Shown here one piece after another: positions 36,401-51,400 of a stretch of 64,000 bases of DNA. This stretch comes from Dipylidium caninum (lineage: Eukaryota > Platyhelminthes > Cestoda > Cyclophyllidea > Dipylidiidae): positions 248,001 to 312,000 of the forward strand of contig QEYB01001528.1 in NCBI GenBank assembly GCA_017562135.1. Reading direction: 5' to 3'. A program made the translations under genes and the position numbers. The notes beneath the pieces are model-generated. The model had not been told where the DNA came from. It saw nothing but the letters and a program-made list of their open reading frames with translations, and did not search any database. Positions within the stretch are counted from its first letter, which is position 1. Every line of letters begins with the position of its first letter.

Positions 36401-39400
36401 ACCATGAGTGCTCTCCTCATTCCCTAATTTGTGTCGCCGTCGGCCTTCACTCCTACTTTCACTCTGATAAAAAACTTTTTCCCCATTTGCACTGTCCTCT
36501 GCCTCATGACTTTAGTTGGTCAAGTGTTGATCCTAAGACAGCAAGTCATAATGTCTTGAGTTTTTTCTGTGGCCTTTTGAATTCCCATACCCCGTGACAT
36601 CGAACGTGTCTTTCGCACACACCCGACTTTGAATTCACCTGTTTACCTGTTTCCCCACACAAATTCCTCCCACTTAAGTGGAGCACTTCATGTTGGTGGG
36701 GCTGGGAACACTAAATTGCAGCCCCATTTTTGGTCGATTCTCGGGCACCGCAACCAACTCCACTTCCACTCTTGTATTTTTAATCATAAATGTTACCTGC
36801 TTTCCATAATTCTTACCGTTTGGTCGTCTTTCGTCTTTTGTATTTGTTGGAGTAAAACTGATATAAACGGATGATATAAACATGGCTCAAGTTTTGAGGC
36901 TTGATGGAAAAATTCATTAGTTCAGTTTTGAAGGACTCGTCCGGTTGATATTTACCACAAATGGACTTTGTTCGGTTAAATGCTCATCTTATCTTCAAAA
37001 TCAGTCTCCCCTTCCATATAAGCCACATTCCTCCCACTAACTTGCATGTTTGATGAGTCTTAGGTATTTCAATTACTTCATTTGTACATTGGAACAGTAC
37101 ACTTTTGTTGAATTAACAACGGTAGACAGGGCTTTTTGTACCTTTTTTTCTATATCTCTAAGCCACCAGCAATGTCGCACCCACTTTCGCCTTTCAAATG
37201 GCCCAGATTTCCTCTTCCCCGAGGAGAAGAGGGGAAACGCCTCTGTGTAATGCATCTTTCATGGAATTGCCATTAGTAATTCCAACTCACATCTTTCCGG
37301 GTCCTCCATTTCGCGTGTCCCTTAAACCGTCACATTGCAAAGTGCATAATATGCGCTTAGGGTATATTTTGGGATTTTCTTTTTGCTTTCCGCCTTAAGG
37401 GCGACTTAATCCTTGCATGGCGAAGGCGTTGAAGGCTAATCTTAGAGAATCACCCCCTCGAGTGGAAACTGGAATTGCTGGAATGAGGATATGAATTTAT
37501 ACGGCTATCCACTTATCACAATGCTGGAGTCTTAAAATAGTACGAAAATGAATTTCACCTATTTTGGTCTGGTCCAGTTATCACATCAAACTCCGCAACT
37601 CACACTCCCCTCTTCGCTGTTCGACTGCACTCTCAATTTTACTCCTGTTGATTGCTCTCCCATCTACTTGATGCTGACTTGCTTTCTTCTCAAGGATGGA
37701 TGTCTGAGCGTGATTTTGCTGCCAGCGGCGTAGTGATTGATGCTCTGTGCTACGATATTTGCGGAATCCCATGCTTGCATTGTTGAACTTGTGAGTTCTC
37801 AGTGGTGTCTTAGAGATCAGCATAGCGCTTTTCCGCCTTGTTCCTCACACCTCTTTTTCTCCATAGATAGCAGACCATTATTCATTTTTTGTAAGATTAA
37901 TACAAATTAGCCGAGTTTTACGACTAACTGGGTGTTTGAAGCCCGAAAGGCGGCATTTTATTTGACGGGGTCTTTTGTCGTTGCCTCGGTGGCGAGTGCT
38001 CCAAAACAGCAGTAGATGATCAACGTGATGTCACGAATACTGACACGTCGGGATCAATTCGTTCAAAGCTCCTCTGTGTGTGTGTGTGTGTGTTTGTGAC
38101 AATAAATGGGAGTGAGCTGCGTTCCCTGTCAGCCTCGAATATCGAACAGTTTGTCGTTTAACTTGCACCAGTGCTCCCGACGGCGCCTACATGTCTGTTC
38201 TCGCCGTTTTCTGCCACCGCTGTTTTCGGCGCATAGCCTCGCCTCTCACCGACCCTGTGAACAGATGAAGCAGAAATTGCACCAAATTGCGCAATAGGTC
38301 AGCCTTACGTTTGTGGGAATGGTGGGGGACAATTTCGCAATCTCGTAGAGTCAGTGCACGCCGGGAATTACGACATTTTTCCTTCGACGCAACTCCCTCC
38401 ATTCGAATCAGCTCTGTTTGTAGTTTAATGAAGAAAAACCCCCGATTCGGTGTAGAAGAACAAACATTGAGCATTTTAAGTCGGTATTTTTTTCCCGAGA
38501 GCCTGAATGTTTCTTCTCCATGCTTAATCTTCGTGTTACAGTCGTGGTGGTATAAATTTGGACTTTCCAAGACTCTGAGTTCCTCCCTAATTACGAAGTT
38601 TCCCTTGCTCGTCTGCGTTGTATCGCTCACGGTTGATAAACTCTTTATCATTATCATTTATCATTTTCTTGCTTTTTATTGGACGTTTTTTTTTTAAATT
38701 TTTGTCAAAAGGAAGCTGTTTTCTTTTGCACTCTGATATGTGTCACCTCTTTCTCTTTACGGCTTAATTCCTTCTCTCCGATTTCTAATTTACGGTTCCG
38801 ATTTCCACCTTCTTTGCAGCCATCCAGCATTCACAGCCTTCCAGTCGTTTAACGTATCCACAAAGTAGCCTCAAAACTTACGCTCTTCATCTCACCGACG
38901 GCGTGAATACTGTTAAGGCTGTGGAGGTGGGTTCCAAATATTCACCTACGGCGACTCCTCCAGAGGAGTGGTTCCGCGTCGGTGCGAAGGTGAAGCTGCG
39001 GGGTCCCCTGAAACTGCGGAAAGGCGTGCTAACCCTTCCTAGTGGAACCATCTCGAATGCCTCTGCCACTGCGCACTTGCCAAACTCACAGTTCTGTCTT
39101 CTGGGTGGGGAGGTGAGTGTGTAATTTGCCCCTTTCCTCACCCACCTACTTGTCGCTTGATAAAGCAATAGCTGGTCTATTCAGCACCTCCTCTCTTCCC
39201 ACTTTCCTACCCCGTCTGACAGATTTCTCCATGATTACTCAAACAAATCCAGGGGGATCGAATTCTCCCTTATCATGGTGCACCATTTTTGTGCGTCTCC
39301 ACTACCAAAATGCCACCTAAAAGTGTAAACACTGGTCAACAACTTACTAATTAACTTAAAACTGGAAATAAAGTGTCTTGAAGCTCAAAGGTGTGTGCCT

Positions 39401-42400
39401 GACCTCATTTTAACTTGCCAAAAATGATGAATATGTGGGGAGACGAATGTCTTGCGACTGGAATAATTTACGTTTTGAGGTGGAAATCTAATTTGCTCCT
39501 AAATCACTCATTTTAATTACCTTGTCGTCGTTATAAGTTGAGTAAATCACGATTTTTTTTCAAGATATCTGCAACTAATGCCATAACTGCCCTATTTTTT
39601 TAACTGGCTTTTAGGTTGATGGCAGTGATGGGAGGGTGGACCACCTTCTACAGAGAGAGCTTTTAAAAAAGCTTAATCTTCCAGTGGACAACCCTCCAAA
39701 GTGGTTTCCAGGCCGACGCGACTTTCCCACACCTGCCGCCGACGTCAAGACTTCCCCGAAACACCCCTCCGCACAGCAACCTGTTGGGGGCAAGGTGAAG
39801 GAGGCAGAGCCTCTCTTGGACGAGGACGACCTCCTTTTGGCATCGGCTGTGGATAATTTCGAAAATCTCGGTGATGATGCTGCTGTTACCACTGCTGACG
39901 GTGGGTTCTTGCGGATCTTTATGTTGTTGTCTCTACATGCCGAAATACCGAAATAATTTGGGCATCTGGCCTGTTAAACCTGAAGGCCACTGTTAATTTG
40001 TCTGTGATCCAACAAATCTTTTCGGTGTTTCTTTAACTTCTCCTTTTTGAACCCGGGTTTTTTTGAATTGTACAAATATTTTTGGCAGGCCTGCTTTTGA
40101 CTGATTCTCGGAGGTCACTGAGGCGTTATTGGCGGAAATATTAGAGGTAATGGGACAAGTTTTTTGTCGCCGAGTCTCCTCCCCAACCCTTTGCTATGCG
40201 CATAAGTTTTTTGTACTTGGCAAAGCTGAACTGAACTTTTGCCAGAACACGAGTTTGTCACGTTTAGTGGTCTAGTCTCTCACACCTTCCCGCGGGATGT
40301 GAGGTCACTTCTAGACTTGCTCTCCTTTTCCTAACTTTTACTGGCGCTTATCTTAAGACAATCTGTTTTTCTTTTTGACGCCACCATGCCGAATGTGAAA
40401 AACGACAACGTTCATTCATCAATTAATTAACTTACAATGCTTCTCTGACGCTTTAAACACCTTCCCCGATCTTCCCCTCGGGGCCTCCTCATCTAGATGG
40501 GCAATTGGAAAGTGTATGTCCAGGCTTGTGCCCGAACGCACACTGTTCAGGTTAGGCGCGAAGAATGTGCAGTGTGAAAACCTCAAATTTTTCCAACTCC
40601 TTGTCATTTCAATTTTTTTACGCCTTTTAATGTCGTTCCTTCGGGGATGATGTGTTGATATCCTGCCCAACCGGTCGGTTGGCCCCAATCTTGATGGCCA
40701 CTGTATCTGACCTTTTGCCACTCTGAAAAAGCGGGTTTCATGTCACAGGATGTTTACCTCATAAAAAGAATTCATGTGAATGTAACGTATTAACTTTTCC
40801 CCTGCTTCTCTAGTCTCGAGGCAGAGGTAGGGGGCATACAAGTAAACGCATGTAAATATTGGTCCGCTTACTCTTTAAAGAGTGAAGAGGCACAGACTTT
40901 TGAAGTTTTCCCAATAAGCCTCGAATTGTTCATGAATTGCATCTGCTGGCCGAATATTGTGGTCCTTCAATGAGCTTATGGGAAGGTTAAATTCCACAAA
41001 AATGGGCAAATCTGTCCGTGTTACAGGGGGTACCACCAATCTTGAAGATTGAGGCACATTGACTGGTCTGCGGAACTTGGTTGAGGCGTGGCGGAAAACC
41101 ATTGTCAAGCTCGGTCTCCAGGTGCAGGGCAAAATATCAGTGTTGCTTTTTTTTGAGGTCGACTTTTAGTTCTCTTTTTAACCTTTCATCGTTTTGTAAG
41201 TAACACCACATATCACGTCATGCGATGCAGCTTTTCTATGAGTGTTTTTTTGTTTAAATGAAGACAGGAATTCCAGAACCGAGGATCCCTTCGAGGGGGA
41301 TGAACTTCTTTTGTCTGCAGTGGAGAACTTCGAAAGTCAAACTGCCAGTGTTAGTCGTGGCGCTATTGGGTGGTGAGTTTTTGAGTAACATCAAGTAAAC
41401 ATTAGTCATTTATTCGCAATCGTCTAACCACTGAAAGCTCCAGCCTTTCGGGGCGAGCGTTTCTGGCTGGTGCTATTTTGTTAAATATCGCAAGTCGGGA
41501 GGTCAGGAACTTCTAGTCCATTTTTCTGATGGCGATTGGACTTTCTGCTCTGGAAAAATGCCGGAAATCTGGTGGTATTAGCGCGTTCGAGGTTACAGGA
41601 TCACTTAAATGTGAAATTATTAGCGGAGATTACTCACCAAACTTAATTTATGATAATTGACGCCCGAATTTCTTCTTAACACGCTACATGGATAATCTGG
41701 ACGCTAACTTGTATTATAATCAACAGCTTCTTTTGCGTCAAAAATGATATACTACTAGTTATTCAATAAGTAGTGTGTTTGGCTTAATATAAATCGGCTC
41801 TTGATGCCGCCTATGTTTGCTGGCGTCCTCATATGACGCCCTTTCCTTCGCTACAATACTGCTAACTCAAGGTCACTTTAAGAAACAGGACGGAAGATGG
41901 CCCCGGTATTTGCAGTCTGCTAAAATATAACTGATTTTTATATTCCTGGCTTTTGAACCACCATTCTTCTTGCTCGAGATATTCGTTCCCGCTAATTGAG
42001 GTGGAGTGGCCACCTTTTAAATCCTTACTCTTTGTACTCAAGACCAATCCACGAAAGGAATAGGATTGTTTTCACTACAGCGTAAATACTGCAGATGAAG
42101 ATGTAAAATCTATTCCTTCTCTGGTCAAAAGTAATTAGGAACTTCTCTTTCTTCTTGGCTTATAAGCCTCTTATTAGATTATGAAAAAATAATTGATGAT
42201 CAGTTGAATAAGTGCATCTTCTTTAGTTGTATAATCTTCTCGGAATAACAGTCTTTCTGCATTGTTGTAAAGGGATACCTTTCACCAAATCTACACCTGT
42301 TTAGCTATAATTTCCTACCGTTTTTCGTATCTTCCTTTAATTTCTCTTATTATCTGAGGATCCGACAAGAGGCGGAAGGGGGGAAGCGAGACCACGGAAG

Positions 42401-45400
42401 ACTAACTAACCCACTAATTCCGCTGCATCCCCTCAATTATTATTGTTCTAGTAACACCGTTCGTGCATTTTGCTTCCCATGAAGTGCCTCTTCTGGAGCA
42501 ATGGATGTTACTTCTCCTTTTACCTGTTTAGTTACCTTACTTGTTCTCCAGTGGCCGCTTTTTTTTCTCGTTTTCCTTGTATGCGGTCCCCTGTTAATGT
42601 GTGCAAAATTGAGGGAAGAGCGGCGATCCCTACATCCTTCCTAAGTTCATCGTTTTTGAAAAAAATCTCATCTGTTCGAGATGAACCTGCTCATATTCTT
42701 CGCTCTTTTGTTGGTCTGACTTCTGGCACATAATATCCCCTTGCAAAGCTACTGGACCTACGCCCGATGGTCAATTCTAGCGTTGACATAAAAAACCCAA
42801 AAGTATAAGTTTGTCATAGTCTTCTATTAGTGCAATGTAGCATTCTGGCAAATGCTCCGTCTTTGTGCGGTTGAAACCGGCAACTGTAAACTTGTCACAA
42901 TGTCGTTATCACTAAGGCTGCAGTCAAAAGTACCTTTTCAGGTAGAAAAGTCTAAAAAGTCCTTTTCATTTTCCCCTCTTCATTGCTAAAGAGTTTGTGC
43001 CGGTTGGAGAACTTTTTTGCCTAGTGCAAGAATGCTTATCCGCCCCTTGAGATTTTCAAATCATTGTCAATTTATGCATATTTTAAGGTAAAAACTGTTC
43101 ACTTTCGCCTCTCCTTCCTTCACATTACGCTCAACCCTATTTCCACCTGCATAAGAGCGGCGTCAATGTTTGCATTTTATTTTTACGAGTGCATACTTAT
43201 TGCTCTACTGCCTTAAACCTTATGTCTATCGCTCGCATGTTACATACCCTGCGTCTAGAAAATTTCCCCAGTTGTCGCGTTCCTTCGTGAATTGCTCCCC
43301 TCCCCGACCCCTTAAACTCTGCATTCATTTCATTAGTGCTTTCAGGAGCATAAATTCCACCACGAGTCTCCGACCCCACTAAATCTATTTTAGTTCCCCT
43401 GTTGTCCGATAGGATGAGCGCTAGTTGTTCTTCGGATGTCGACAGGTTTGTTGGTCAGGACTGGACTGCCTAAGGCTCGACTATGGCACCACAATTGTTC
43501 CGCTTATTTCCTGAACAATGCCGCCATTGTGAGGGCAAATTCGAGCTTCTCTTTAGTCACAGATTTCTGGCGCCAAAGCTAAAAAGTTGATAGCTAAGTA
43601 GGTAGAGTCGATAACTTCGGCGCATATTATCCTCTCTAGCCCATTTTAATCTTGTCAAGGACGTGAAAATTGCGAGTTCGGCAAATTGTCTTTACGCAGA
43701 CAAGATACGCTACCTTACAACTCACTTTCTGTGGTGGTATCACTAACAATTTGCAACTTAGGCTTTCTTTTTTTGAATTATCCTCTGTTGAGTTTCGTCA
43801 TGTGCGCAAAGTTTTACTGCTAAAAAATCGTGCGTGCGATGTGCGATAAATGTTGCCACCACTCACTTCCCTTATTCGAATTCTTTTTTTATATTTTTCT
43901 GATTAAACTCATATGGCTGAGAGGTGCTTCTTTGCCACTCCCTCGGCCAACTCTCCGCTCAAACTTGTTCTCTTACTACTGCAGGGTGAATCTCAGTCTC
44001 TCACTGCGAGCACCTCACGCCTGCAAATGAAACAATAAAATCAGTTTAGTGTCTCGAACAAATGGAAAGCGAGAGTCGAGGACACAGAAATCGCTTTAGA
44101 CCGTTACCTAGTCCAAAAACAGTGAAATATCTCATCAATGGAAATCTTTACTTAGGGGAAATGACCGTTGAGGCGAAACGCAAAACACTCGGTAAATGTG
44201 GAAACAGCAACGAATATTAGTGAAACAGCTCTGTTATGAAGATCGGTAGCTTACATTGGTGTTTGGCCCTCGCGAAGCCGACTCCTGGGCCAGAGCGCCC
44301 AAAGGAAGTAGAAGGGACACTGGTTGGCCCTGTCTCCTGTAGACATCTCGAGGTCTTTGAGTGATTTGCCCTCTGCACTGTTCCACCACTTCCTACGACC
44401 TTTTTTGACGCTTGACGCGAGGATCCGATCTTACGAGGCAACTCGGTCAGCATAGATGGAACACATTTGTCCGAATGGAATCGCTAACCTATAGGCCCAA
44501 TCGGCGTCCATCGTAATTGGCTCACTAGTCGTCGAATTGTCAGCCTATAAAGTGTATGTCGAGGTAGGCATCGGGAGTGACAATGATACTAAATGTCAGA
44601 GAAAAAGACCCAAATGGCATCCCTCCATTTCTGCGATTTTGGTTCGGCATAGACAATCACCCCACTAGCCAACTGGCTTTTCTCCCATCTGACAGAAAAC
44701 AAAACTGCACCGACGATGAAGGAGCGCGGAGAAAAAGAGGTGGAAGATGCAATAGAATATGCTCTGCAGGACATTGATTTCTCGCCCCAACTTGATATTT
44801 CAACTTCTTCTGCTGCCGCTGTCACGTCATGCAAACGTTTCCGTGTGTCTCCTCCCCGAGAATCCACGATTCAACGCCAGGCCCACCCACGGCAGCAACC
44901 AAAGCCATCCCCTAAGATTGTCAAGCGGACTCTGCGAAGCTGTAATTCGGACATTCGTCGTTTCCTCAGTGCCACTAAGGGGAATCAACAGATTCATCCA
45001 CAGCAGCGGTCGGAAACAGGGGCCGAGCCTCTTATGCCACCGTTTGCCTATCTTCAGGTGGGTCCTGAAGTTATTATACTTCAGTTAATAGTCCAGAATA
45101 CGTATTGAGTGAGGCGACCGAAGAGGTGTATGCACAAGCTGCTAGACAAAGACGGTAGAAGAAAGCGAAAAATGACAGTTTTCCGGCTTTCAACCAATTT
45201 CGATGTAAATAGCAAGCTAAGAGTATATGACAAGGGGATGTAAGCACAGTCCGAAATGCACAGGCATGAGGACAAACAGTTAAATAGAGGGCGAGAGAAG
45301 GCATCGAGAGTCGGTGTCACCATTGAGGAAATAGTAGATCTAAGTAATGAACAAAGAGAGCGGTAAACAAAAGACGGATTGAAGGGGTAGAGATTAGCTG

Positions 45401-48400
45401 AGACTGACCTGAGCGAGGGGACTGAGTGGAAGACGAGGTCACGGAATCCCAACTGTATGAATTAATTGAGATAATTTTCAAGTAAAGGCGAACAGAAAAG
45501 CTTTTCCCTTGAATATGAATTTGTTTTTTGGGGGGTTCTGCTGACTGCGCCTCTTTTAAGGCTATCGATGGAATAAAAGGCCTCGTATTTTGTGTCAAAA
45601 CGCTGAATACACAAAGGGGAACAAAACATGTCACTCTTCCACTTATGAGTATCAGAGGCAGGTGAACTGGGAGATGATTTGAGTGATGCCAGAGGCGCGG
45701 TTGTGCAGTCAAATGTCATTTTTCTGAACACTTGACGCATAAATTGGCACTTAGGTATGGTAAAAAAGAGTAAAAACTGGTTGGATCAGTGAATAAATGA
45801 AACGGAAGGAAAGGCATAGATCGGAGGAAAAATGATATTTTTAAACTACTGACAACGAGGAGACAGATGGCACCACCGACAGCCGGGTAAGTAGACAGAT
45901 AAGTAGATTTGCCGAAAAGGGCTGTGAGGTGGGTAAGGCAAGCAGGCAGGCAGGCAAGCAGGCGTACAGACAGACGAATTAAAGTTAAGTCGGTTAAGTA
46001 GATGATCAACCTGAGGGAGGAGGGACAAAGAAGTCAGTGGTGAGGCAGAAGAAAAGAAAATTAACGTCCACTTGTCCGCGGCAGGAATGCACAGACACAC
46101 ATACAAATGCATGTGGGCGTATCTGTGCGTACACGTGTGAATTTCCGTCGCACCGCCCTCCAGCCAGCCTGACAAGAACGACTTTCGGTCAGTCGCGCAC
46201 ATCCATTGTGCGAAATCCCCTCGAAGTTGAGCACTCATCCACAGCCATTCTTCGCGAATGTGCCGCGGAATGACACCTTCCGCGTTCAAGAGACGCCAAT
46301 GCCTACGCCGGTTGCGAAGTAATGGTTGCAAATACAAACGAGTAGAAGAGAATATGGGTAGGTGAATGAGTGCCAAGAATCCCTGTCCCGTAACTTAATT
46401 ATGAACTAATTTAACTTTAGCGGGTGGTCGGAGAAGGGAGGCACTATCACGGGAAAACAAAAGATGACTTAAAGTAGAATGGGGCGACCAGGGTCGAGTG
46501 GATACGGGCACGGGCATGTTGATTGCATGTTAACTGGGCGGTTTTATGGCCCGGGGAGAATATCTCGTGGGAAGTTAAACGCAGCTGGGGTGTGTTGATG
46601 GATGGGCTGGCAAAGGGCTGTGCAGATGGAGACGAGGCTGATCAGAGTGAGGAGAGAAAAGTCAATGGATGGACGCAAAATTCCCCAAAAAGGGACATTT
46701 AATGAAGTAGAAATTCAAAGTAGGGAAGGAGTTTAACGGATGGGGCGAGATGGACACAGGAAGGCGGGAAGGAGAGGATGTCAATGGGCAGCAGGTAGTG
46801 CAAGCGACTTCGTTCCCCTTCACAGGACATCTATTACAAGCTGCAACGTCGTGGGAGTGGCACCGAGGTCTGCTTGATCAGGGGCATGTTGGTGAGTGTG
46901 CAATCGCGGTTGGAGCACCACGAGGGCAGGCGATGGAGTCTCACGGTGTGTCTCTCTGACGGCACCGCCACAGTTGATGCCGACATGGAAGACGAGCTGC
47001 TGCGCACTTTAATCGGTCTCTCCGCCATCGAAGCTGAGGCCATTAGAAGGCTGGGCAGTCAAGGCGACGGGGTAAGTGATTCTTTTCAGCCTGAACATTA
47101 TTCTTCCATTTGGGTATTTCTCATTTGGCATGATTCGATGCTCGGACATTTCGTCAGTTTGGCAGGTGATTGGTTTCATTAGAAGTGTGTAAAAATGAAC
47201 AACTAAACGTGTCGTTGGCTGGACATACTGGCCGAGGAATTAATTAACAGTTAATAGTTTCTCAGATAGCAGAATGAACAAACAACTTGGTGGATAAGCG
47301 ACTGGCTCGGTTGCGTAATAAATGAATGAGTTAACATAAGTGCGTCCAAATGCATGGAGTGTTAGATCTAAGATGAACGGTTCACGGGCATTTTCATCCA
47401 GTTTGAACTTGAGGTTGGAAATGGTGTAATCAACCTCCTCTATCCTTTTCTCTGGATCCTCCTTCAAGAATGTTATTCAGTGAAACTCTAGTTAAGTATT
47501 TCCTAGTGATTTCAACCGCCCGAATGAGGGTGTGGATGATGCCATGTTGTACGAAAAAGCACCTCTTTGTTGAGGCGGTGGCTCAAAATTTGATTGGACG
47601 AACGAATGTGACTACGACAAAGGCCTCGACCCTGTCAGTCGCACGTCAGGCTGTAAACAAAGATGCGCTCAACATTCGGGTGGCTTTTTTAGATTTTTTC
47701 TCACCTCTAAAGTCCCTTCTTTATCGGCAAATACTGATTCTGGTTGCCCAAGCAAGAGTTCCCTCGAAAATGGGCTAACTGACAATGGTCCATGGTGAAA
47801 GGGAGCTCCAACCCTCCAATGTACTTCATTTCAACTTTAAACCTCGAAACGGACAAGTGTCTATCCCCTATTTTATGCAACTGCTTGGATTTTAATCATT
47901 TTTCGGATGTTCCACCTATCCAATCGCATTTTCAGCCCCATGTAGCCTTCCTAACAGTTCTTTCGACATCCTGGAGCACAGCCTCCGCTTCTTTCATCGT
48001 ATGAAATTATTCCCTGTAACCAGTAAAAACGGGGTATTCTCGTTTCTTCTCGCAGATTCTTTATGCTCTAGTGCCTCGCCCAGTTTTTTTTCCAAAGTTA
48101 ACACTTGCATTCGGTAAGATTTTTGTCCACATTATGGGCAGTTGTGAGCATTTGCCGACTCACTTACCCTTGGGTATTTGTGCGCTCAAAAAGTCTCTTC
48201 AGTATTTTCAGTCAACCATGCGCTTGACAACAGACCTTTACTAAGTTAGGACTATGTGGTGATTTTTTTATTACTAATGGGATTGCCTGTTTCTCCTCGT
48301 CCCCTTTTTAAATTCCTCCCCATGGCAGACCTCGGGGGTTGAAGACCATCAACCCATCACAACTGCGGTTATTGACGAGAAATGGTAAATCACATGAATG

Positions 48401-51400
48401 CACTGCGGATTTTGCTCTTTCCGAACACCCCGTTTCCTTTCCACTGGCAGAATTCTTTCTTCTTGCTCAGGTCTGTCTCATCTTCCGTCAAAATTGGAGA
48501 GTTTCTGGGAGAGCGGTTAAGTAGGGTTATGAGTACGTCTTCCCCTTCACCCACCTTATTTGGGACTATTAGGCTGGAGGTGAAGTTGGCCGGGGGACGT
48601 GCGAGAATCCCGTCGGTCGCAGTCTTTCAGCCCACTCTGCTCTCGAATCTTTATAAAATTTAATCGTAGACCTCACAGGCATTGGCCTACCACCCCAAAT
48701 GGCTGATTTTTCGAAGTAGACGTTTAATTGATGCTTAAAAATGCCCATCACAATTTTTAATAGCAAGGCGAGATTCCTTACCTTTGTGTTTTGTTTCCTT
48801 TTTTTAAAATTCTAGTGAGACTTTCGTAATAATGCAGTCATTCTAGAGAGCGGGAGCTTCAAGAGATCACCTCGGACATGGAGGAGGTATTTGAAGTCAC
48901 TTGTGTAGAAATACCAAATTTGAGGCTTTATTTTCGAAAGTAACAGATTGCATTTCCCCTCATAATTCGCCTTTTTCCCACTGCCCTATGCCAAGACAAG
49001 TCGCCAAGAGTTCCCACTGTCGAGTCAGCGCAATTTGGAGCCCTCGAGTCAACATCTTGGTCAGTTTACGCTCCGCTGGGAGTTTCATTGCTCACCGAAC
49101 CCACTTACACACACAAGTTGATCCTCAAATCTTAAGGAAATGCAACCGCAATCCACTGAGATGATATGTCGGAGCAGTGTTGCTTGCCCGCTTACTTTGT
49201 TTGCCGACTGTCTGGCCGCCCTTCTCACCGCCGTCGTCCTCTTTGATGTCGCCTAACAGCTAAGAGGTTTGTGAAAGACGGGCGACTCGTCACTCCTTGC
49301 TGATCCTCAGTTGTTTTGCCTTGGCAGCTCACATTTCTCCTTTCGACGGTCGCCACGTTAATCCTTGTGAGATTTAACATTGGCGACAAGATGTCAAACG
49401 TGAGCAATGAAACCGTCTTCAAAAGAGCTGGGGTCTCGTCCGACAAACCCGACTGTTTCGTAGAGCAGTCGGTTTCGATGAGGTCTATTTTTTGGCGTCT
49501 GGCCTCTCACCACTGGTCATTCTTTTGCTTCACCGGCCCTTTTTCCCTTTGTTGAATCAACTATTTGGATTAAGAAATCGCGGAGTAGACGTGGTATTTT
49601 CCTCCGTCTGTGAGAACGCGATCAGAAGTATTATAGCTACACCGGCCTTCTACTTTTCCCTCCGCCTTATTTGAGGGTTTTTAGCTTGACCCGCCGTTGC
49701 TTTAGTTCTGCCCAGGTCCTCTGCCTCCAAACTTCACCCTCGGCAATGCATCTTGCAATCGTGCCAACACTTTTCCCCCTACTCCCCAATTCTCGTTCAA
49801 AAATTGCACACTTTAGACTTTGTAGGGCTGGTAAAATTGTTAGAGCAGTCCCCCTTTCTAGATACTCAGAAAATTTTTTGTCATTCCTTGTTTACTTCCG
49901 CAATAAACGGTAGAAAATTCCCCCTCCTTTTTTTCACATTATACTCTTATTATTTTGCGATGAAGTAGTTATTTTTAAATTGCTGATGCTGCTTCCCCCC
50001 GAGAACTTGTCTCCAGTTGGAATAGTCGATGATTTTGAGAATTTCTTAAACCCTCCACGTTGGAGTGGGTAATGAAGGGTCTCTTCTCTACCTCATTTAT
50101 TGTCACTTTTAGTTTTGAATCGAAAGAAAACTGCTGCTACCTTTAATATTCCACTCTACTTTGCGGTACCTGGGTGCGCTGCCTTAAAGAAATCGACGGA
50201 AATGCATAAACCTTCATTCTCTTAACTTTTCCTCTTTCGTCAAAACCTTTCGGCATAAACTTTTAAAACTCCACCTTAACTTCCTCGCTCGGTAAGCGTT
50301 GTTTAGTTTCTGACGCTCGCTTTTACTCACTCGTGGTGGTTTCTCGCTCTCCCCTAATTCCATTCACTTAAAACTTTTAAAAGCTCTCCGTAAAGGTTTA
50401 CAATGAAACTCGAAACCAACGACAAATGGAGAGCATTCGTTTGTTGAGGAGGGTACGCATCCTCCTCAGAGCAACCTTCCTTGTTTGAACGTTTTCCCTG
50501 GTTCTTTTCATCGCCTCCCAACGAGGCCCCCGAAGTACGCGAGGCCACAGGGTTCCCCATGTGTTTCTCTTCTTTTCAATCAGTCATGCTGATGTATCAA
50601 TCCAGTCACCAGTCACCAGTGCCAACTTAACCTGCTTCAGCGAGGCCTGACGATCACTTTTACTTAGTTTTTTTGTCTTCCTAAAGAAAGAGGCAATTCA
50701 GTATTGTGGGCTTTCTTTTGCTTATTTTGCTAATCAGCAAACTATTATCCGTGCTGAATTTCGCGCGACACACGCACACAAAAGAGCTTGATGTAGCAGT
50801 ACCTTCAGTTCTGACCGATGCCACCGTAAATCCTTCCCGAACAGCAAGTACGAGGAGTCATAAATAACGCAATTGATACTTTGCTAGTTGCTTCTATTTG
50901 CACCACCATCATCGCAACCTCCGTCTCGGGGTACACCCGTTTGGGTGTGTTTACGTTGGTGCTTTATCTTGATCGTCCCAAAAATAGCACTCTGGTGTCG
51001 TTGTTATGATCCTGCTGTGTGTTGAGTTTACACATTTTGATAAGATTTCCTCGCACCCGTCTCTCCCCAATCCCCCCTCCCCACCCACTTACCCACCTTT
51101 CCCCTTTCATCTCTTCCTCCCGCCATTAACGTGGCCATCAAATCGCCCTTAAGTGGACTTGGTGCTTCCTTTCCATCTTAAAGTTACAAGAATAACTCGC
51201 TCGATGGTGGTCTAAGGCAACCGCGTCGCGGCTCGATCTTAAAGTCCACCGGTAACTTATGTAGAAATCCACCACGCATATTCAGCTGGAGTGAGGCATT
51301 TTCGCCTCGAAGGGGGAAATTTTGCGGTCATTTGGTAGAAGAAGCGTTTTTTAATGGGATTAAATCCCGCTAAATTTGGCTAACACCTTCTTTCCCTATC

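Noticed and set aside
49985..50072. A VDDFENF-like frame in the last RMI1 intron as a third acidic-motif exon
   Set aside because: The surrounding residues do not match the exon 4 and 5 motif and no good acceptor is present. Mentioned only beside the motif finding.
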